A stretch of DNA of 44,231 bases from an uncultured Dechloromonas sp. Lineage in GTDB: Bacteria > Pseudomonadota > Gammaproteobacteria > Burkholderiales > Rhodocyclaceae. The stretch covers positions 1 to 44,231 of the forward strand of contig CALKUR010000065.1 of NCBI GenBank assembly GCA_937996725.1, read 5' to 3'. Below the pieces are notes generated by a model. The model had not been told where the DNA came from. It searched no databases and saw only the letters and a program-made list of their open reading frames with translations. The first letter of the stretch is position 1. Every line of letters begins with the position of its first letter. The position numbers were made by a program, and so were the translations under genes. Of this stretch, positions 1 to 6,779 are shown one piece after another.

Positions 1-466
1 GGAACTCGCGGCCCCGCATCACGCCAAAACGCGGGCGGATCTCGTCGCGGAACTTGGTTTGGATCTGATACAGATGAATCGGTAGCTGACGGTAACTCTT
101 AATTTCTTTGCGCACAAAATCCGTGACCACTTCTTCATGCGTCGGGCCGATGACGAATTCGCGCTGGTGGCGATCCTTGAAGCGCAACAGTTCCGGGCCG
201 TATTGTTCACCGCGGCCCGATTCCTGCCAGAGTTCAAACGGTTGCACCGCCGGCATGAGCATTTCCAATGCGCCGGCCCGATTCATTTCATCACGGACAA
301 TCGTTTCAACCTTGCGCAGGGTGCGCAGCCCCATGGGGGTCCAGGTGTAGACGCCGGAGGCCAGGCGGCGGATCAGCCCAGCGCGCAACATCAGCTTCTG
401 GCTGATAACTTCGGCGTCGGCCGGGGCTTCCTTGAGGGTGGTGATCAGAAACTGGGAGGAACGCAT
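1..466 (-). CDS. proS: Prolyl-tRNA synthetase, N-terminal part (cut by window edge)
   Basis: Charges tRNA-Pro with proline in the cytoplasm. Reading the minus strand from the ATG at 466 gives an open frame to the window edge, about 155 residues, beginning MRSSQFLITTLKEAPADAE. It continues with GLIRRLASGVYTWTPMG and IGPTHEEVV, which are class II ProRS motif 1 and 2 region signatures of the bacterial (long, editing-domain) type. The C-terminal catalytic part and editing insert lie outside the window. It is divergent from rppH, with about 170 bases between the two starts. Identity is secure; only completeness is unknown. Confidence 0.95.
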   Translation of the reverse strand, partial: MRSSQFLITTLKEAPADAEVISQKLMLRAGLIRRLASGVYTWTPMGLRTLRKVETIVRDEMNRAGALEMLMPAVQPFELWQESGRGEQYGPELLRFKDRHQREFVIGPTHEEVVTDFVRKEIKSYRQLPIHLYQIQTKFRDEIRPRFGVMRGREF

Positions 467-637
467 AAAAGAACCTAAATGAGGGCTAAATCCGTGGCGG
501 ATGGGGCAAGCAGCATGGGCTTGGGCCTGTCCAGCCGCAGAATGTGGCGGAAAACCGGCATTCTAGCGGAAGCTGGCTTTCGTCTGGGTGCCGGATGTGC
601 CAGAATCAGGGCAATTTCAAATTAACGCAGGTGATTT

Positions 638-1240
638 ATGCTAGACCGTGAAGGCTATCGCCCCAACGTCGGCATCATTCTCTGCAATGCACGGAATCAG
701 GTTTTTTGGGGTAAACGCGTTCGGGAACACGCCTGGCAGTTTCCGCAGGGTGGGATCAAACGTGGGGAGTCTCCTGAAGACGCCATGTTTCGTGAGTTGC
801 AGGAAGAGGTGGGTCTTGCGCCCGAGCACGTCACTATCCTTGGCCGCACCAAGGAATGGTTGCGCTATGAAGTGCCGGAGCAATGGGTTCGCCGAGAATG
901 GCGCGGTAACTACAAGGGCCAGAAGCAGATCTGGTATCTCCTCCGATTAACCGGTGGCGATCATCACGTGCAGTTGCGCGCCACCTCGCATCCGGAGTTT
1001 GATGCCTGGCGCTGGAGCCAGTATTGGGTGCCGTTGGAAACCGTCGTGGAATTCAAGCGCGACGTCTACCAGTTGGCGCTGGCCGAGCTTGAGCCTTTCT
1101 TGAACGCGGATCGCTTGCGTCATCCCGCTATCGGGCGTCGCGGTCGACGTGCGCCCACAGGTCGAGGCGAAGCTCCCCCGGTGCCGTCCATCGCGCCGGG
1201 TTCGGTTGCGGCGTCGCCGAGCGTAGAGGAAAACTCGTGA
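638..1240 (+). CDS. rppH: RNA pyrophosphohydrolase (Nudix)
   Basis: Removes pyrophosphate from the 5' triphosphate end of mRNAs, which triggers RNase E-dependent decay; cytoplasmic. The protein has 200 residues. The Nudix box runs from about residue 38 to 60 (GGIKRGESPEDAMFRELQEE, then VGL) with metal-ligand glutamates E53, E56 and E57. The N-terminus MLDREGYRPNVGIILCN is typical of RppH. Residues after about 160 form a low-complexity Arg/Pro-rich tail, longer than the enterobacterial protein. An AGGTGA-like ribosome site precedes the ATG. Its stop codon overlaps the start region of the next gene, so translation is probably coupled. Confidence 0.95.
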   Translation: MLDREGYRPNVGIILCNARNQVFWGKRVREHAWQFPQGGIKRGESPEDAMFRELQEEVGLAPEHVTILGRTKEWLRYEVPEQWVRREWRGNYKGQKQIWYLLRLTGGDHHVQLRATSHPEFDAWRWSQYWVPLETVVEFKRDVYQLALAELEPFLNADRLRHPAIGRRGRRAPTGRGEAPPVPSIAPGSVAASPSVEENS

Positions 1241-1806
1241 TGTGGCGGTTGCGTGGTCGCTTAATCGCGTTCGTCATGCTGTGCGCCGCGGGCCACGTTT
1301 TTGCCGCCGTGGAATGTGACACTCGTAAATACTACGAGTGTTACGACTATCAGGAATCGGAAGAAGACAAGAAAGTCTGGCAGGAAGAGAAGTACAAACT
1401 GCCTGCCGCACCGGACATGGACAAACTGATTCCCTTTGAGGTCAATGTATCCAACGCGAACCGCTTCTTGGTAGATCCCGATAGTGTGTCGGTTGGCAAT
1501 GATGGCGTTGTCCGCTTCACCGTGGTCATCGAATCGTCGGGCGGCGCTCGGACTGTGAACTATGAAGGTTTGCGTTGTAAAACCCGAGAGCGGCGTCTGT
1601 ATGCCTTCGGGCAAAAAGACGGCACCTGGATCGAGAGTCAGGGATCGTCCTGGATTCTGATGCAGAAGCAGCAGCACAAGATGCACAACGCCTATCCGGC
1701 CGTATTGGCCTATGAATATTTCTGTCTGGATCTAGAGCCGCCGCCGAGTGCAGCAGTCGCTGTCGAACGCTTGAGAACGGGCCCGGTAGAAAGTGCGTTA
1801 AGGTAG
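1240..1806 (+). CDS. CNP1-like family exported protein
   Basis: Function unknown. The first 22-23 residues look like a Sec signal peptide (basic start, hydrophobic stretch LIAFVMLCAAGHVFA). The mature part is about 165 residues with an acidic, tyrosine-rich start (YYECYDYQESEEDKK) and several cysteines that could form disulfides in the periplasm. The product matches my memory of the CNP1-like proteins found beside rppH in betaproteobacteria. ATG 1240 overlaps the rppH stop; a GTG at 1237 is an alternative start. No catalytic motif is visible. Confidence 0.75.
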   Translation: MWRLRGRLIAFVMLCAAGHVFAAVECDTRKYYECYDYQESEEDKKVWQEEKYKLPAAPDMDKLIPFEVNVSNANRFLVDPDSVSVGNDGVVRFTVVIESSGGARTVNYEGLRCKTRERRLYAFGQKDGTWIESQGSSWILMQKQQHKMHNAYPAVLAYEYFCLDLEPPPSAAVAVERLRTGPVESALR

Positions 1807-1810
1807 GGTC

Positions 1811-2434
1811 ATGAACGTTGATAACCTCATCATCGAAGCCGACAAAGTGCTACGTACCTTGTTCGCGTCGCAAAGTAGTGTGCGTGCACACCCTGATCAA
1901 GGCTTGCCGGAAGCCGACTTGACGAGCGACGAGCGACGCCACGTGGCAGGGCTGATGCGAGTAAATCACAGCGGCGAGGTGTGTGCACAAGCCTTGTATC
2001 AAGGGCAGGCGTTGACTTCGCGTGACCCGGCTGTTCGCGATGCACTACGAGAAGCGGCCCATGAAGAGATCGAACATCTGGCTTGGACCGAGCAACGCTT
2101 GCGTGAACTGGGGAGCCATACGAGCTGGCTCAATCCGCTCTGGTACGTGGGCTCTCTGAGCTTGGGTGTACTCGCTGGTAAGTTAGGCGATCGCTGGAAC
2201 CTGGGGTTTTTGGCAGAGACAGAAAAGCAGGTGACCGCGCATCTGGAGAGTCATCTGGATCGCTTGCCCGAAGCCGATGCAAAAAGTGCGGCCATCATCC
2301 GTCAGATGGCGATTGATGAAACCTCACATGCGCATACCGCCGAAGCCTTGGGTGCCGCGCAATTTCCGCCATTGGTCAAGAGCCTGATGCAACAGACCTC
2401 TAAACTGATGACCAGTGTGTCTTATCGCGTCTAG
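1811..2434 (+). CDS. coq7: 2-polyprenyl-3-methyl-6-methoxy-1,4-benzoquinone monooxygenase
   Basis: Di-iron hydroxylase of a late ubiquinone step, converting the demethoxy quinone (DMQ) to the hydroxylated precursor; peripheral on the inner membrane. The 207 residues carry the carboxylate/histidine ligand set: E56 in NHSGE, E86 and H89 in EEIEH, a glutamate near 136-138, and E170 and H173 in IDETSH. The hydrophobic face LNPLWYVGSLSLGVLAG lies near residues 107-124. It begins four bases after the CNP1-like gene, so it is probably in the rppH operon. This is the Coq7 type rather than the flavin-dependent UbiF type; ubiX near 7.7 kb serves the same pathway. Confidence 0.93.
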   Translation: MNVDNLIIEADKVLRTLFASQSSVRAHPDQGLPEADLTSDERRHVAGLMRVNHSGEVCAQALYQGQALTSRDPAVRDALREAAHEEIEHLAWTEQRLRELGSHTSWLNPLWYVGSLSLGVLAGKLGDRWNLGFLAETEKQVTAHLESHLDRLPEADAKSAAIIRQMAIDETSHAHTAEALGAAQFPPLVKSLMQQTSKLMTSVSYRV

Positions 2435-2446
2435 CTGCGCTGGGAT

Positions 2447-2887
2447 TTAGGCGCTGGCAGTGCCAGCCGCATTCTCGTCGAGCAGTTCCAAGTCCCAGGT
2501 AATCTCCGCGGTCGCGCCGAGCATTGCCGTAGCCGAGCAATATTTATCCTTGGACAGCGTCACCGCCCGTTCTACGGCCTCGAGTTTTAGACTCTTGCCG
2601 CGCACCACAAAGTGCAGGTGCAGCTTGGTAAAGACCTTCGGGTCGGTTTCGGCGCGTTCTGCTTTGAGTTGTACCTCGCAGCCGGTCACCGGATGACGGC
2701 CGCGTTTGAGAATCATCACCACGTCAAAGGCCGTACAGCCGCCTGCGCCGGCCAGCATCATTTCCATGGGGCGGGGGGCCAGATTGCGGCCGCCGGCATC
2801 GGGTGGGCCGTCCATCGTCACCATATGGCCACTGCCGGTTTCGGCAATAAAGGTCATGTGTTCAGTCCAGACGACGCGGCATTCCAT
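2447..2887 (-). CDS. OsmC-family peroxiredoxin-like protein
   Basis: OsmC/Ohr/YhfA-type protein, likely a thiol-dependent organic peroxide reductase or of related unknown role. From ATG 2887 it is 146 residues (MECRVVWTEHMTF). The two cysteines expected of the fold are C51 in GAGGCTAFDV and C117 in KDKYCSAT. An upstream extension of the frame to 3052 is possible but has unlikely composition for this family, which normally starts right before this beta strand. It converges on coq7 with 12 bases between the stops. The subfamily resembles YhfA more than Ohr; substrate not assignable. Confidence 0.87.
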   Translation of the reverse strand: MECRVVWTEHMTFIAETGSGHMVTMDGPPDAGGRNLAPRPMEMMLAGAGGCTAFDVVMILKRGRHPVTGCEVQLKAERAETDPKVFTKLHLHFVVRGKSLKLEAVERAVTLSKDKYCSATAMLGATAEITWDLELLDENAAGTASA

Positions 2888-3161
2888 GATTTCGAGGCTC
2901 CGAGCAGGCAAATTGATTGAGGATGCGATTGTACGGCCAATTGATGCGGTGCGACGCGTTTGGCATCCCGGGGCCGGAGCGGGCTCGCCGCTTTGTTGTG
3001 TTGCGGCGCACAATGCCGTGCATTGAATATGCCAATAACATTTTTTGGGCAACCGCTGTCAGTTTCTTAAGCTATTGTTAACAATTGGGATCTTGTAAGA
3101 AACCAGGCTGGGCGCGGCTTTGCTCGGCCAGGAAAAATATTTTATTGCGACACAGCAAATC

Positions 3162-3192
3162 TGCTTGCTTTTTTGCCGCCCGAGTTATACAT
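3162..3192 (+). promoter_or_regulatory. Candidate promoter of a small RNA
   Basis: A good -10 box TATACA lies at 3186-3191. The -35 region is weaker: CTGCTT at 3161-3166 or TTGCTT at 3165-3170, with spacing of 19 or 15. Transcription would begin near 3198, just before a hairpin and about 110 bases before a strong terminator. Inferred by eye only. Confidence 0.45.
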
Positions 3193-3197
3193 TGGTC

Positions 3198-3306
3198 TCG
3201 TAAGTCGGGCGTAAGTTTCGAGGATGCCCGCAAGATTGTCTCCTCCACCCTCCTCCTTTGGTGTGGATTTGCGCGGAACCACTCGTGTGGCTCCGCGCTT
3301 TTTTTT
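3198..3306 (+). ncRNA. Candidate small RNA with C-rich anti-Shine-Dalgarno-like loop
   Basis: No coding frame explains this interval. It has the layout of a trans-acting bacterial sRNA. First comes a 5' stem CGGGCGT/ATGCCCG (3206-3212 with 3224-3230, 11-base loop). Then follows an apparently unpaired stretch 3231-3270 with two CCTCC-type tracts (3241-3247 and 3249-3256), and finally a strong intrinsic terminator. The rplM promoter lies downstream of that terminator, so this would be a separate transcript and not the rplM leader. CCUCC tracts could pair with ribosome binding sites of target mRNAs. A premature-termination leader or a divergent regulatory element is the alternative. Confidence 0.5.
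3271..3306 (+). terminator. Strong intrinsic terminator of the candidate sRNA
   Basis: A 12-pair stem with one A-C mismatch (GCGCGGAACCAC with GTGGCTCCGCGC, loop TCGT) is followed directly by eight T residues at 3299-3306. It lies between two plus-strand promoters and no plus-strand gene ends just before it, which is why a non-coding transcript is proposed. Confidence 0.85.
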
Positions 3307-3361
3307 GCCGCAGAGCGCCCAGCCAGTGCCGCAGGGCGTGTTCGGCAAGTTGTCGGAGTGC

Positions 3362-3391
3362 TTGACGCCGGGTTTCGAATATTGCTAGAAT
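3362..3391 (+). promoter_or_regulatory. Promoter of rplM-rpsI
   Basis: TTGACG at 3362-3367 and TAGAAT at 3386-3391 with 18 bases between them: a near-consensus sigma-70 promoter. It gives a leader of about 45 bases before the rplM ATG. Confidence 0.75.
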
Positions 3392-3441
3392 CTTCGTTTT
3401 CCCAAATTCCGCGCCACCTTTGGCGCCACGGAAGTGCAAAG

Positions 3442-3870
3442 ATGAAAACCTTTTCCGCCAAGCCGCATGAAGTCCAGCGCGACTGGTTCGTCCTAGACGC
3501 TACGGACAAAGTCCTGGGTCGCGTTGCCAGCGAAGTCGCACGTCGTCTGCGTGGCAAGCATAAGCCTGAATATACCCCGCACGTCGACACGGGCGACTTT
3601 ATCGTCGTCGTCAACGTTGAAAAGCTGCGCGTTACTGGTAACAAGGCTGAAGACAAGAAGTATTTCCGCCACTCGGGCTACCCGGGTGGTATCTACGAAA
3701 CCACATTTGGCAAGATGCAACAGCGTTTTCCGGAGCGTGCTCTGGAAAAAGCTGTTAAAGGCATGCTGCCGAAGGGTCCGCTGGGCTACGCCATGATCAA
3801 GAAGCTCAAGTGCTACGCCGGTGCGACTCATCCGCATACCGCCCAGCAACCGAAATCGCTGGAAATCTAA
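3442..3870 (+). CDS. rplM: 50S ribosomal protein L13
   Basis: Early-assembling protein of the large ribosomal subunit. From ATG 3442 it is 142 residues, the usual length, starting MKTFSAKPHEVQRDWFVLDA. The family block GDFIVVVNVEKLRVTGNK is present, as is HSGYPGGIYE. The open frame extends upstream to 3085, but that part is the sRNA and promoter region and is not expected to be translated. Followed after nine bases by rpsI, the conserved rplM-rpsI operon. Confidence 0.98.
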   Translation: MKTFSAKPHEVQRDWFVLDATDKVLGRVASEVARRLRGKHKPEYTPHVDTGDFIVVVNVEKLRVTGNKAEDKKYFRHSGYPGGIYETTFGKMQQRFPERALEKAVKGMLPKGPLGYAMIKKLKCYAGATHPHTAQQPKSLEI

Positions 3871-3879
3871 GAGGTTTTT

Positions 3880-4272
3880 ATGGCAGAACAACAATACTAC
3901 GGCACCGGTCGTCGCAAGAGCGCCGTCGCTCGTGTCTATCTGACACGCGGCAAAGGCAACATCGTTGTCAACGGCAAGCCGGTCGACATTTTCTTCTCGC
4001 GTGAAACGGGCCGCATGGTCGTCCGTCAGCCGCTGGAGCTGGTTGAGCACGTTAATACTTTCGACATCAACGTCAACGTCGTTGGCGGTGGTGAGTCGGG
4101 TCAAGCCGGTGCTGTTCGCCACGGCATCACCCGCGCACTGATTCAGTACGATGCCGAGCTGAAGTCGGCTCTGTCGAAGGCCGGTTTCGTAACCCGCGAT
4201 GCTCGTGAAGTTGAGCGTAAAAAGGTCGGTCTGCACAGCGCCCGTCGCCGTAAGCAGTTCTCGAAGCGTTAA
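3880..4272 (+). CDS. rpsI: 30S ribosomal protein S9
   Basis: Small-subunit protein whose C-terminal tail reaches the P-site tRNA. It has 130 residues. It contains YYGTGRRKSAVARVYL at the N-terminus, the GGGESGQAGAVRHGI block in the middle, and the basic tail ending in RRRKQFSKR with the terminal K-R that contacts tRNA. A ribosome site (AAGAGG) precedes the ATG. It is second in the operon with rplM; tRNA-Phe follows 37 bases after the stop. Confidence 0.98.
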   Translation: MAEQQYYGTGRRKSAVARVYLTRGKGNIVVNGKPVDIFFSRETGRMVVRQPLELVEHVNTFDINVNVVGGGESGQAGAVRHGITRALIQYDAELKSALSKAGFVTRDAREVERKKVGLHSARRRKQFSKR

Positions 4273-4309
4273 TGCTTTTTCGCATCCGAATCGTTTGGTT
4301 CGGATGTGC

Positions 4310-4385
4310 GGCCAGTTAGCTCAGTTGGTAGAGCAGCGGATTGAAAATCCGCGTGTCCTTGGTTCGATTCCGAGACTGGCCACCA
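4310..4385 (+). tRNA. tRNA-Phe (GAA)
   Basis: 76 bases with encoded CCA (4383-4385). Acceptor stem GGCCAGT (4310-4316) pairs with ACTGGCC (4375-4381). The D-arm is GCTCAGTTGGTAGAGC. The anticodon loop TTGAAAA has GAA at 4343-4345, and the T-arm contains GGTTCGATTCC. An 8-pair hairpin CATCCGAA/TTCGGATG lies between rpsI and the tRNA, possibly a processing signal, which suggests the tRNA is cut from the rplM-rpsI transcript. Confidence 0.97.
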
Positions 4386-4397
4386 GTAATACCAAAA

Positions 4398-4419
4398 GCC
4401 ACCCTAGGGTGGCTTTTTT
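4398..4419 (+). terminator. Intrinsic terminator after tRNA-Phe
   Basis: Palindrome GCCACCCTAGGGTGGC (4398-4413) followed by six T residues. It ends the rplM-rpsI-tRNA-Phe transcript. Very similar hairpins recur at 6574 and 36159. Confidence 0.9.
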
Positions 4420-4484
4420 CATGCCATTGTTCCGACGTGGTGCGCTCAAAGTCTGGAAGAATAGGCTGGGGTGGCATCCCTGAG

Positions 4485-4513
4485 TTAAGGCTTAGCACCT
4501 TTGTGCCTATATA
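4485..4513 (+). promoter_or_regulatory. Likely promoter of the DUF4239 gene
   Basis: TTAAGG at 4485-4490, 17 bases, then TATATA at 4508-4513. It lies 44 bases ahead of the first ATG of the membrane protein and after the tRNA-Phe terminator. Confidence 0.5.
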
Positions 4514-4556
4514 CTTTCAGGGCCATCCTGTACCCGCTCTCACCAAACGCTCAAAT

Positions 4557-5357
4557 ATGTACATCAATTCCAATATGCCGTGGCTCATCGATCGACTGGG
4601 ACTATTTCCCATCGCCACATTGGCGGTGGTTATTACGGCCGTGTTTACCTACTGGTTGCTAAATAAGTCGGCAGTGTCGGGATGGTTTAAGGGCTCAGAG
4701 GAAATTGTTCCGCCTTACTTGTCAATTTCTGCGCTCCTGTTTGGTCTTTTTGCGGCAACTTTGGCATCTGACATTTGGCCAAAGCAAGATGAGGCGAACA
4801 GAGTGCTGGTTAATGAAGCCAGCGCCATCAGAAGCCTTCTTGCCACATCAGGGCATCTTCAATCTGCCGATAGGAATAGGCTAACGCAGTCCGTGAACGG
4901 GTATGTTACAGCTGTGCTCGATCGCGAATGGCCGTCGATGGTGGCTGGTGACTATGCGAACAAAGAAGGCGCGCTGAATGAGTTGAAAGCCCTGAGCGAA
5001 ACCGTGATTGAGATTGGAAGCCGAGAACGGTTGCCAAGAATCTTAGAGAGTCGATTGCAGAACTCTGTGGATGATATCCGTACTGCGCGTGTTTCGAGAC
5101 TGTCGTTGGCCTATGACAACATAAGCTTCATTAAGTGGAGATCGGTGCTCCTGTTTGGCTTGCTATTGATCTTTACCGTTGGCATTGTCCACTTGAGGCG
5201 GCCAAGAGCGATGAAGATTAGTTTGTCTCTCACGGCATTTGGGATTTTGTTAACCATAGGCATTCTCGTGAATAACCGATCGCCATATGCTGGCCCGGAT
5301 GCGATTACGCCTAGCATGCTTGTGGACTCCACGAAGGCTTATGAGCCTGGGCGCTGA
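4557..5357 (+). CDS. DUF4239 (bestrophin-like) membrane protein
   Basis: Integral membrane protein of unknown role, 266 residues from ATG 4557. ATG 4575 is an alternative; neither has a good ribosome site. The open frame continues back into tRNA-Phe, but that part is not a credible protein. There are four hydrophobic segments, near residues 14-35, 54-71, 195-213 and 220-238. Between the second and third lies a soluble, mostly helical stretch with the pattern NEASAIRSL...VNGYVTAVLDREWPSM that is typical of DUF4239. The family is loosely related to bestrophin anion channels, but channel activity is inference. By eye the codon use is more AT-rich than that of neighbouring core genes, consistent with acquisition. 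It converges on the next gene. Confidence 0.7.
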   Translation: MYINSNMPWLIDRLGLFPIATLAVVITAVFTYWLLNKSAVSGWFKGSEEIVPPYLSISALLFGLFAATLASDIWPKQDEANRVLVNEASAIRSLLATSGHLQSADRNRLTQSVNGYVTAVLDREWPSMVAGDYANKEGALNELKALSETVIEIGSRERLPRILESRLQNSVDDIRTARVSRLSLAYDNISFIKWRSVLLFGLLLIFTVGIVHLRRPRAMKISLSLTAFGILLTIGILVNNRSPYAGPDAITPSMLVDSTKAYEPGR

Positions 5358-5405
5358 AAGACCGCGAGAGCGGCTTGTATAAGGCGGCTGTCCAACGGTT
5401 CATGC

Positions 5406-5726
5406 TTATTCGTCGCTAATCCCGTATGTTTTTTCAAAGTCCTCGTTTCCGAGCGTCAGCACTTCTTCACCATCGCTTTTCCAGGGGATCTCCACACTGG
5501 CAACAGAAGCGTCAGAAATGATGGCTTCAACAGGAATTGCACCAGTTCTAATGTCGTCCATGAGGTGTGTCAGATGCTCCTCATCATGCCCGGGGTATAT
5601 CTCAGCGAGCTTTTTGGCATCCAGTTCAAATTCGTAGAAGTAGTCCACATGATGGCGCTCGGTCTTGGTAATGATGACTGAATCGTTTGCATCTGAACCT
5701 GCAGATATTGGGGTGGTGTTTGCCAT
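5406..5726 (-). CDS. Small acidic protein of unknown function
   Basis: 106 residues, rich in Asp and Glu, with no signal peptide or membrane segment; presumably cytoplasmic. I do not recognise a family. Residues 24-56 (RHHVDYFYEFELDAKKLAEI onward) look like an ordered core, followed by short beta-like stretches. A good ribosome site (GAGGA, six bases before the ATG) supports translation. It is convergent with the DUF4239 gene and divergent from the lipoprotein gene. Immunity-like or regulatory roles cannot be supported from sequence. Confidence 0.6.
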   Translation of the reverse strand: MANTTPISAGSDANDSVIITKTERHHVDYFYEFELDAKKLAEIYPGHDEEHLTHLMDDIRTGAIPVEAIISDASVASVEIPWKSDGEEVLTLGNEDFEKTYGISDE

Positions 5727-5832
5727 GGCATCCTCGCGTAGGGGTTAGACGTCTTTCCCTGTAAGCATACTTGCTGAGGTAAACTCTGTCACAGCCTCAG
5801 AATAGGCCACCCACTTTGTTAAGGAGAACACG

Positions 5833-6546
5833 ATGTCACAAGTTGCAAAACCGCCTCGCCCAATCGCGAAGGCCTTGGCCTATCTTGCAGCAGGTATCGC
5901 AATTGTAGGGTTGGTTGGTTGTGGCGGCGGCGGTTTGACGCAGTCCCAGAAGTCCGGGTTTTTGACCTCGGCAGAATACAACCGGTTGGAAGAAGTGCCG
6001 ATTGATCAGCCAGGCGTAAAACTCTACCGTTATGTCAGCCCTGACTTTGATAGGAGTAACGTTAAAGGTGTCATGATCGATCCGGTGGTTCTTTACCAGA
6101 CCGCGCTTAAGGGTTCGGGTCAAAAGGGTTTGACCGATGAAACGATTTATCAAACCCGCATGATCATTGACAAGGAGCTCAAGGAACGCGCATCGAGAAG
6201 GTTTAATGTGGTCTCGCAGCCTGGCCCAGGCATTGGCCGGTTGAGCGTTGCAATTACGGGGGCGGTTGTTGAGGGTGACAGTTTCAAGCCCTGGAACGTG
6301 GTGCCTATTTCGGCCGTTCTCTTTGCGGCACAAAAGGCGGCGGGCATAGATTCAAAGACGCCGTCACTGGTGGTCGAAGCCAAGATGCGTGACAGTGTCA
6401 CCGGTAAGATTTGGGGTCAGGGCGTCTATGTCATGTCAGGCGAAACCTTCAGAATGGAGTCGAGCTCACCGGAAGCCTTCCAAAAGCTGGCCATTGATTG
6501 GGTGACGACTGCGGTTCGTGTCTCTGCGGGTATGGCTGGCAAATAA
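5833..6546 (+). CDS. DUF3313-type lipoprotein
   Basis: Predicted lipoprotein, 237 residues. The signal sequence ends in the lipobox LVGC with lipidated Cys at about residue 30, followed by a glycine run. The mature part starts SQKSGFLTSAEYNRLEEV and has KLYRYVSPDFDRSNVKGVMIDPV, which I associate with DUF3313. The residues after the cysteine are glycines rather than Asp, so outer-membrane sorting is plausible. The ribosome site AAGGAG is strong. Transcription ends at the hairpin at 6574. Function unknown. Confidence 0.75.
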   Translation: MSQVAKPPRPIAKALAYLAAGIAIVGLVGCGGGGLTQSQKSGFLTSAEYNRLEEVPIDQPGVKLYRYVSPDFDRSNVKGVMIDPVVLYQTALKGSGQKGLTDETIYQTRMIIDKELKERASRRFNVVSQPGPGIGRLSVAITGAVVEGDSFKPWNVVPISAVLFAAQKAAGIDSKTPSLVVEAKMRDSVTGKIWGQGVYVMSGETFRMESSSPEAFQKLAIDWVTTAVRVSAGMAGK

Positions 6547-6573
6547 GTGACTGGAATGTTGCTTTGAGAAAAA

Positions 6574-6600
6574 GCCATCCTTAGGGTGGCTTTTTTTTTT
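6574..6600 (+). terminator. Intrinsic terminator after the lipoprotein gene
   Basis: Stem GCCATCC (6574-6580), loop TTA, stem GGGTGGC (6584-6590), then ten T residues. Close in sequence to the terminator at 4398, which marks the other side of the 4420-6600 block. Confidence 0.9.
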
Positions 6601-6779
6601 GCACAAATGCCTTGGCTTGTTATTTGCACGGGCTCACGTACTATTCGTTAGCGACGTTCTTGTAGTGTTTTTGGCTCGTCGGATACGCTCTGCCTAACAG
6701 CGCCGCCGTTCCTCCTAGACTCTCTCGCCACTTGAATTTCGCCCGTTTAGGGGCGTATTCCAATCATTTGGCGTGAGAC

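Noticed and set aside
137..478. Plus-strand open frames at the left edge
   Set aside because: They are opposite the partial proS gene, whose minus-strand translation matches prolyl-tRNA synthetase.
3493..4236. 247-codon minus-strand open frame opposite rplM-rpsI
   Set aside because: Antisense shadow of two certain ribosomal protein genes with biased codons.
4341..4556. Upstream extension of the DUF4239 frame into tRNA-Phe
   Set aside because: It would require translation through the tRNA and its terminator; the promoter at 4485-4513 and ATG 4557 explain the gene better.
4310..6700. Attachment-site duplication of the tRNA-Phe 3' end
   Set aside because: I looked for a second copy of the T-arm/acceptor sequence downstream and found none, and there is no integrase, so integration of an island is not demonstrated.
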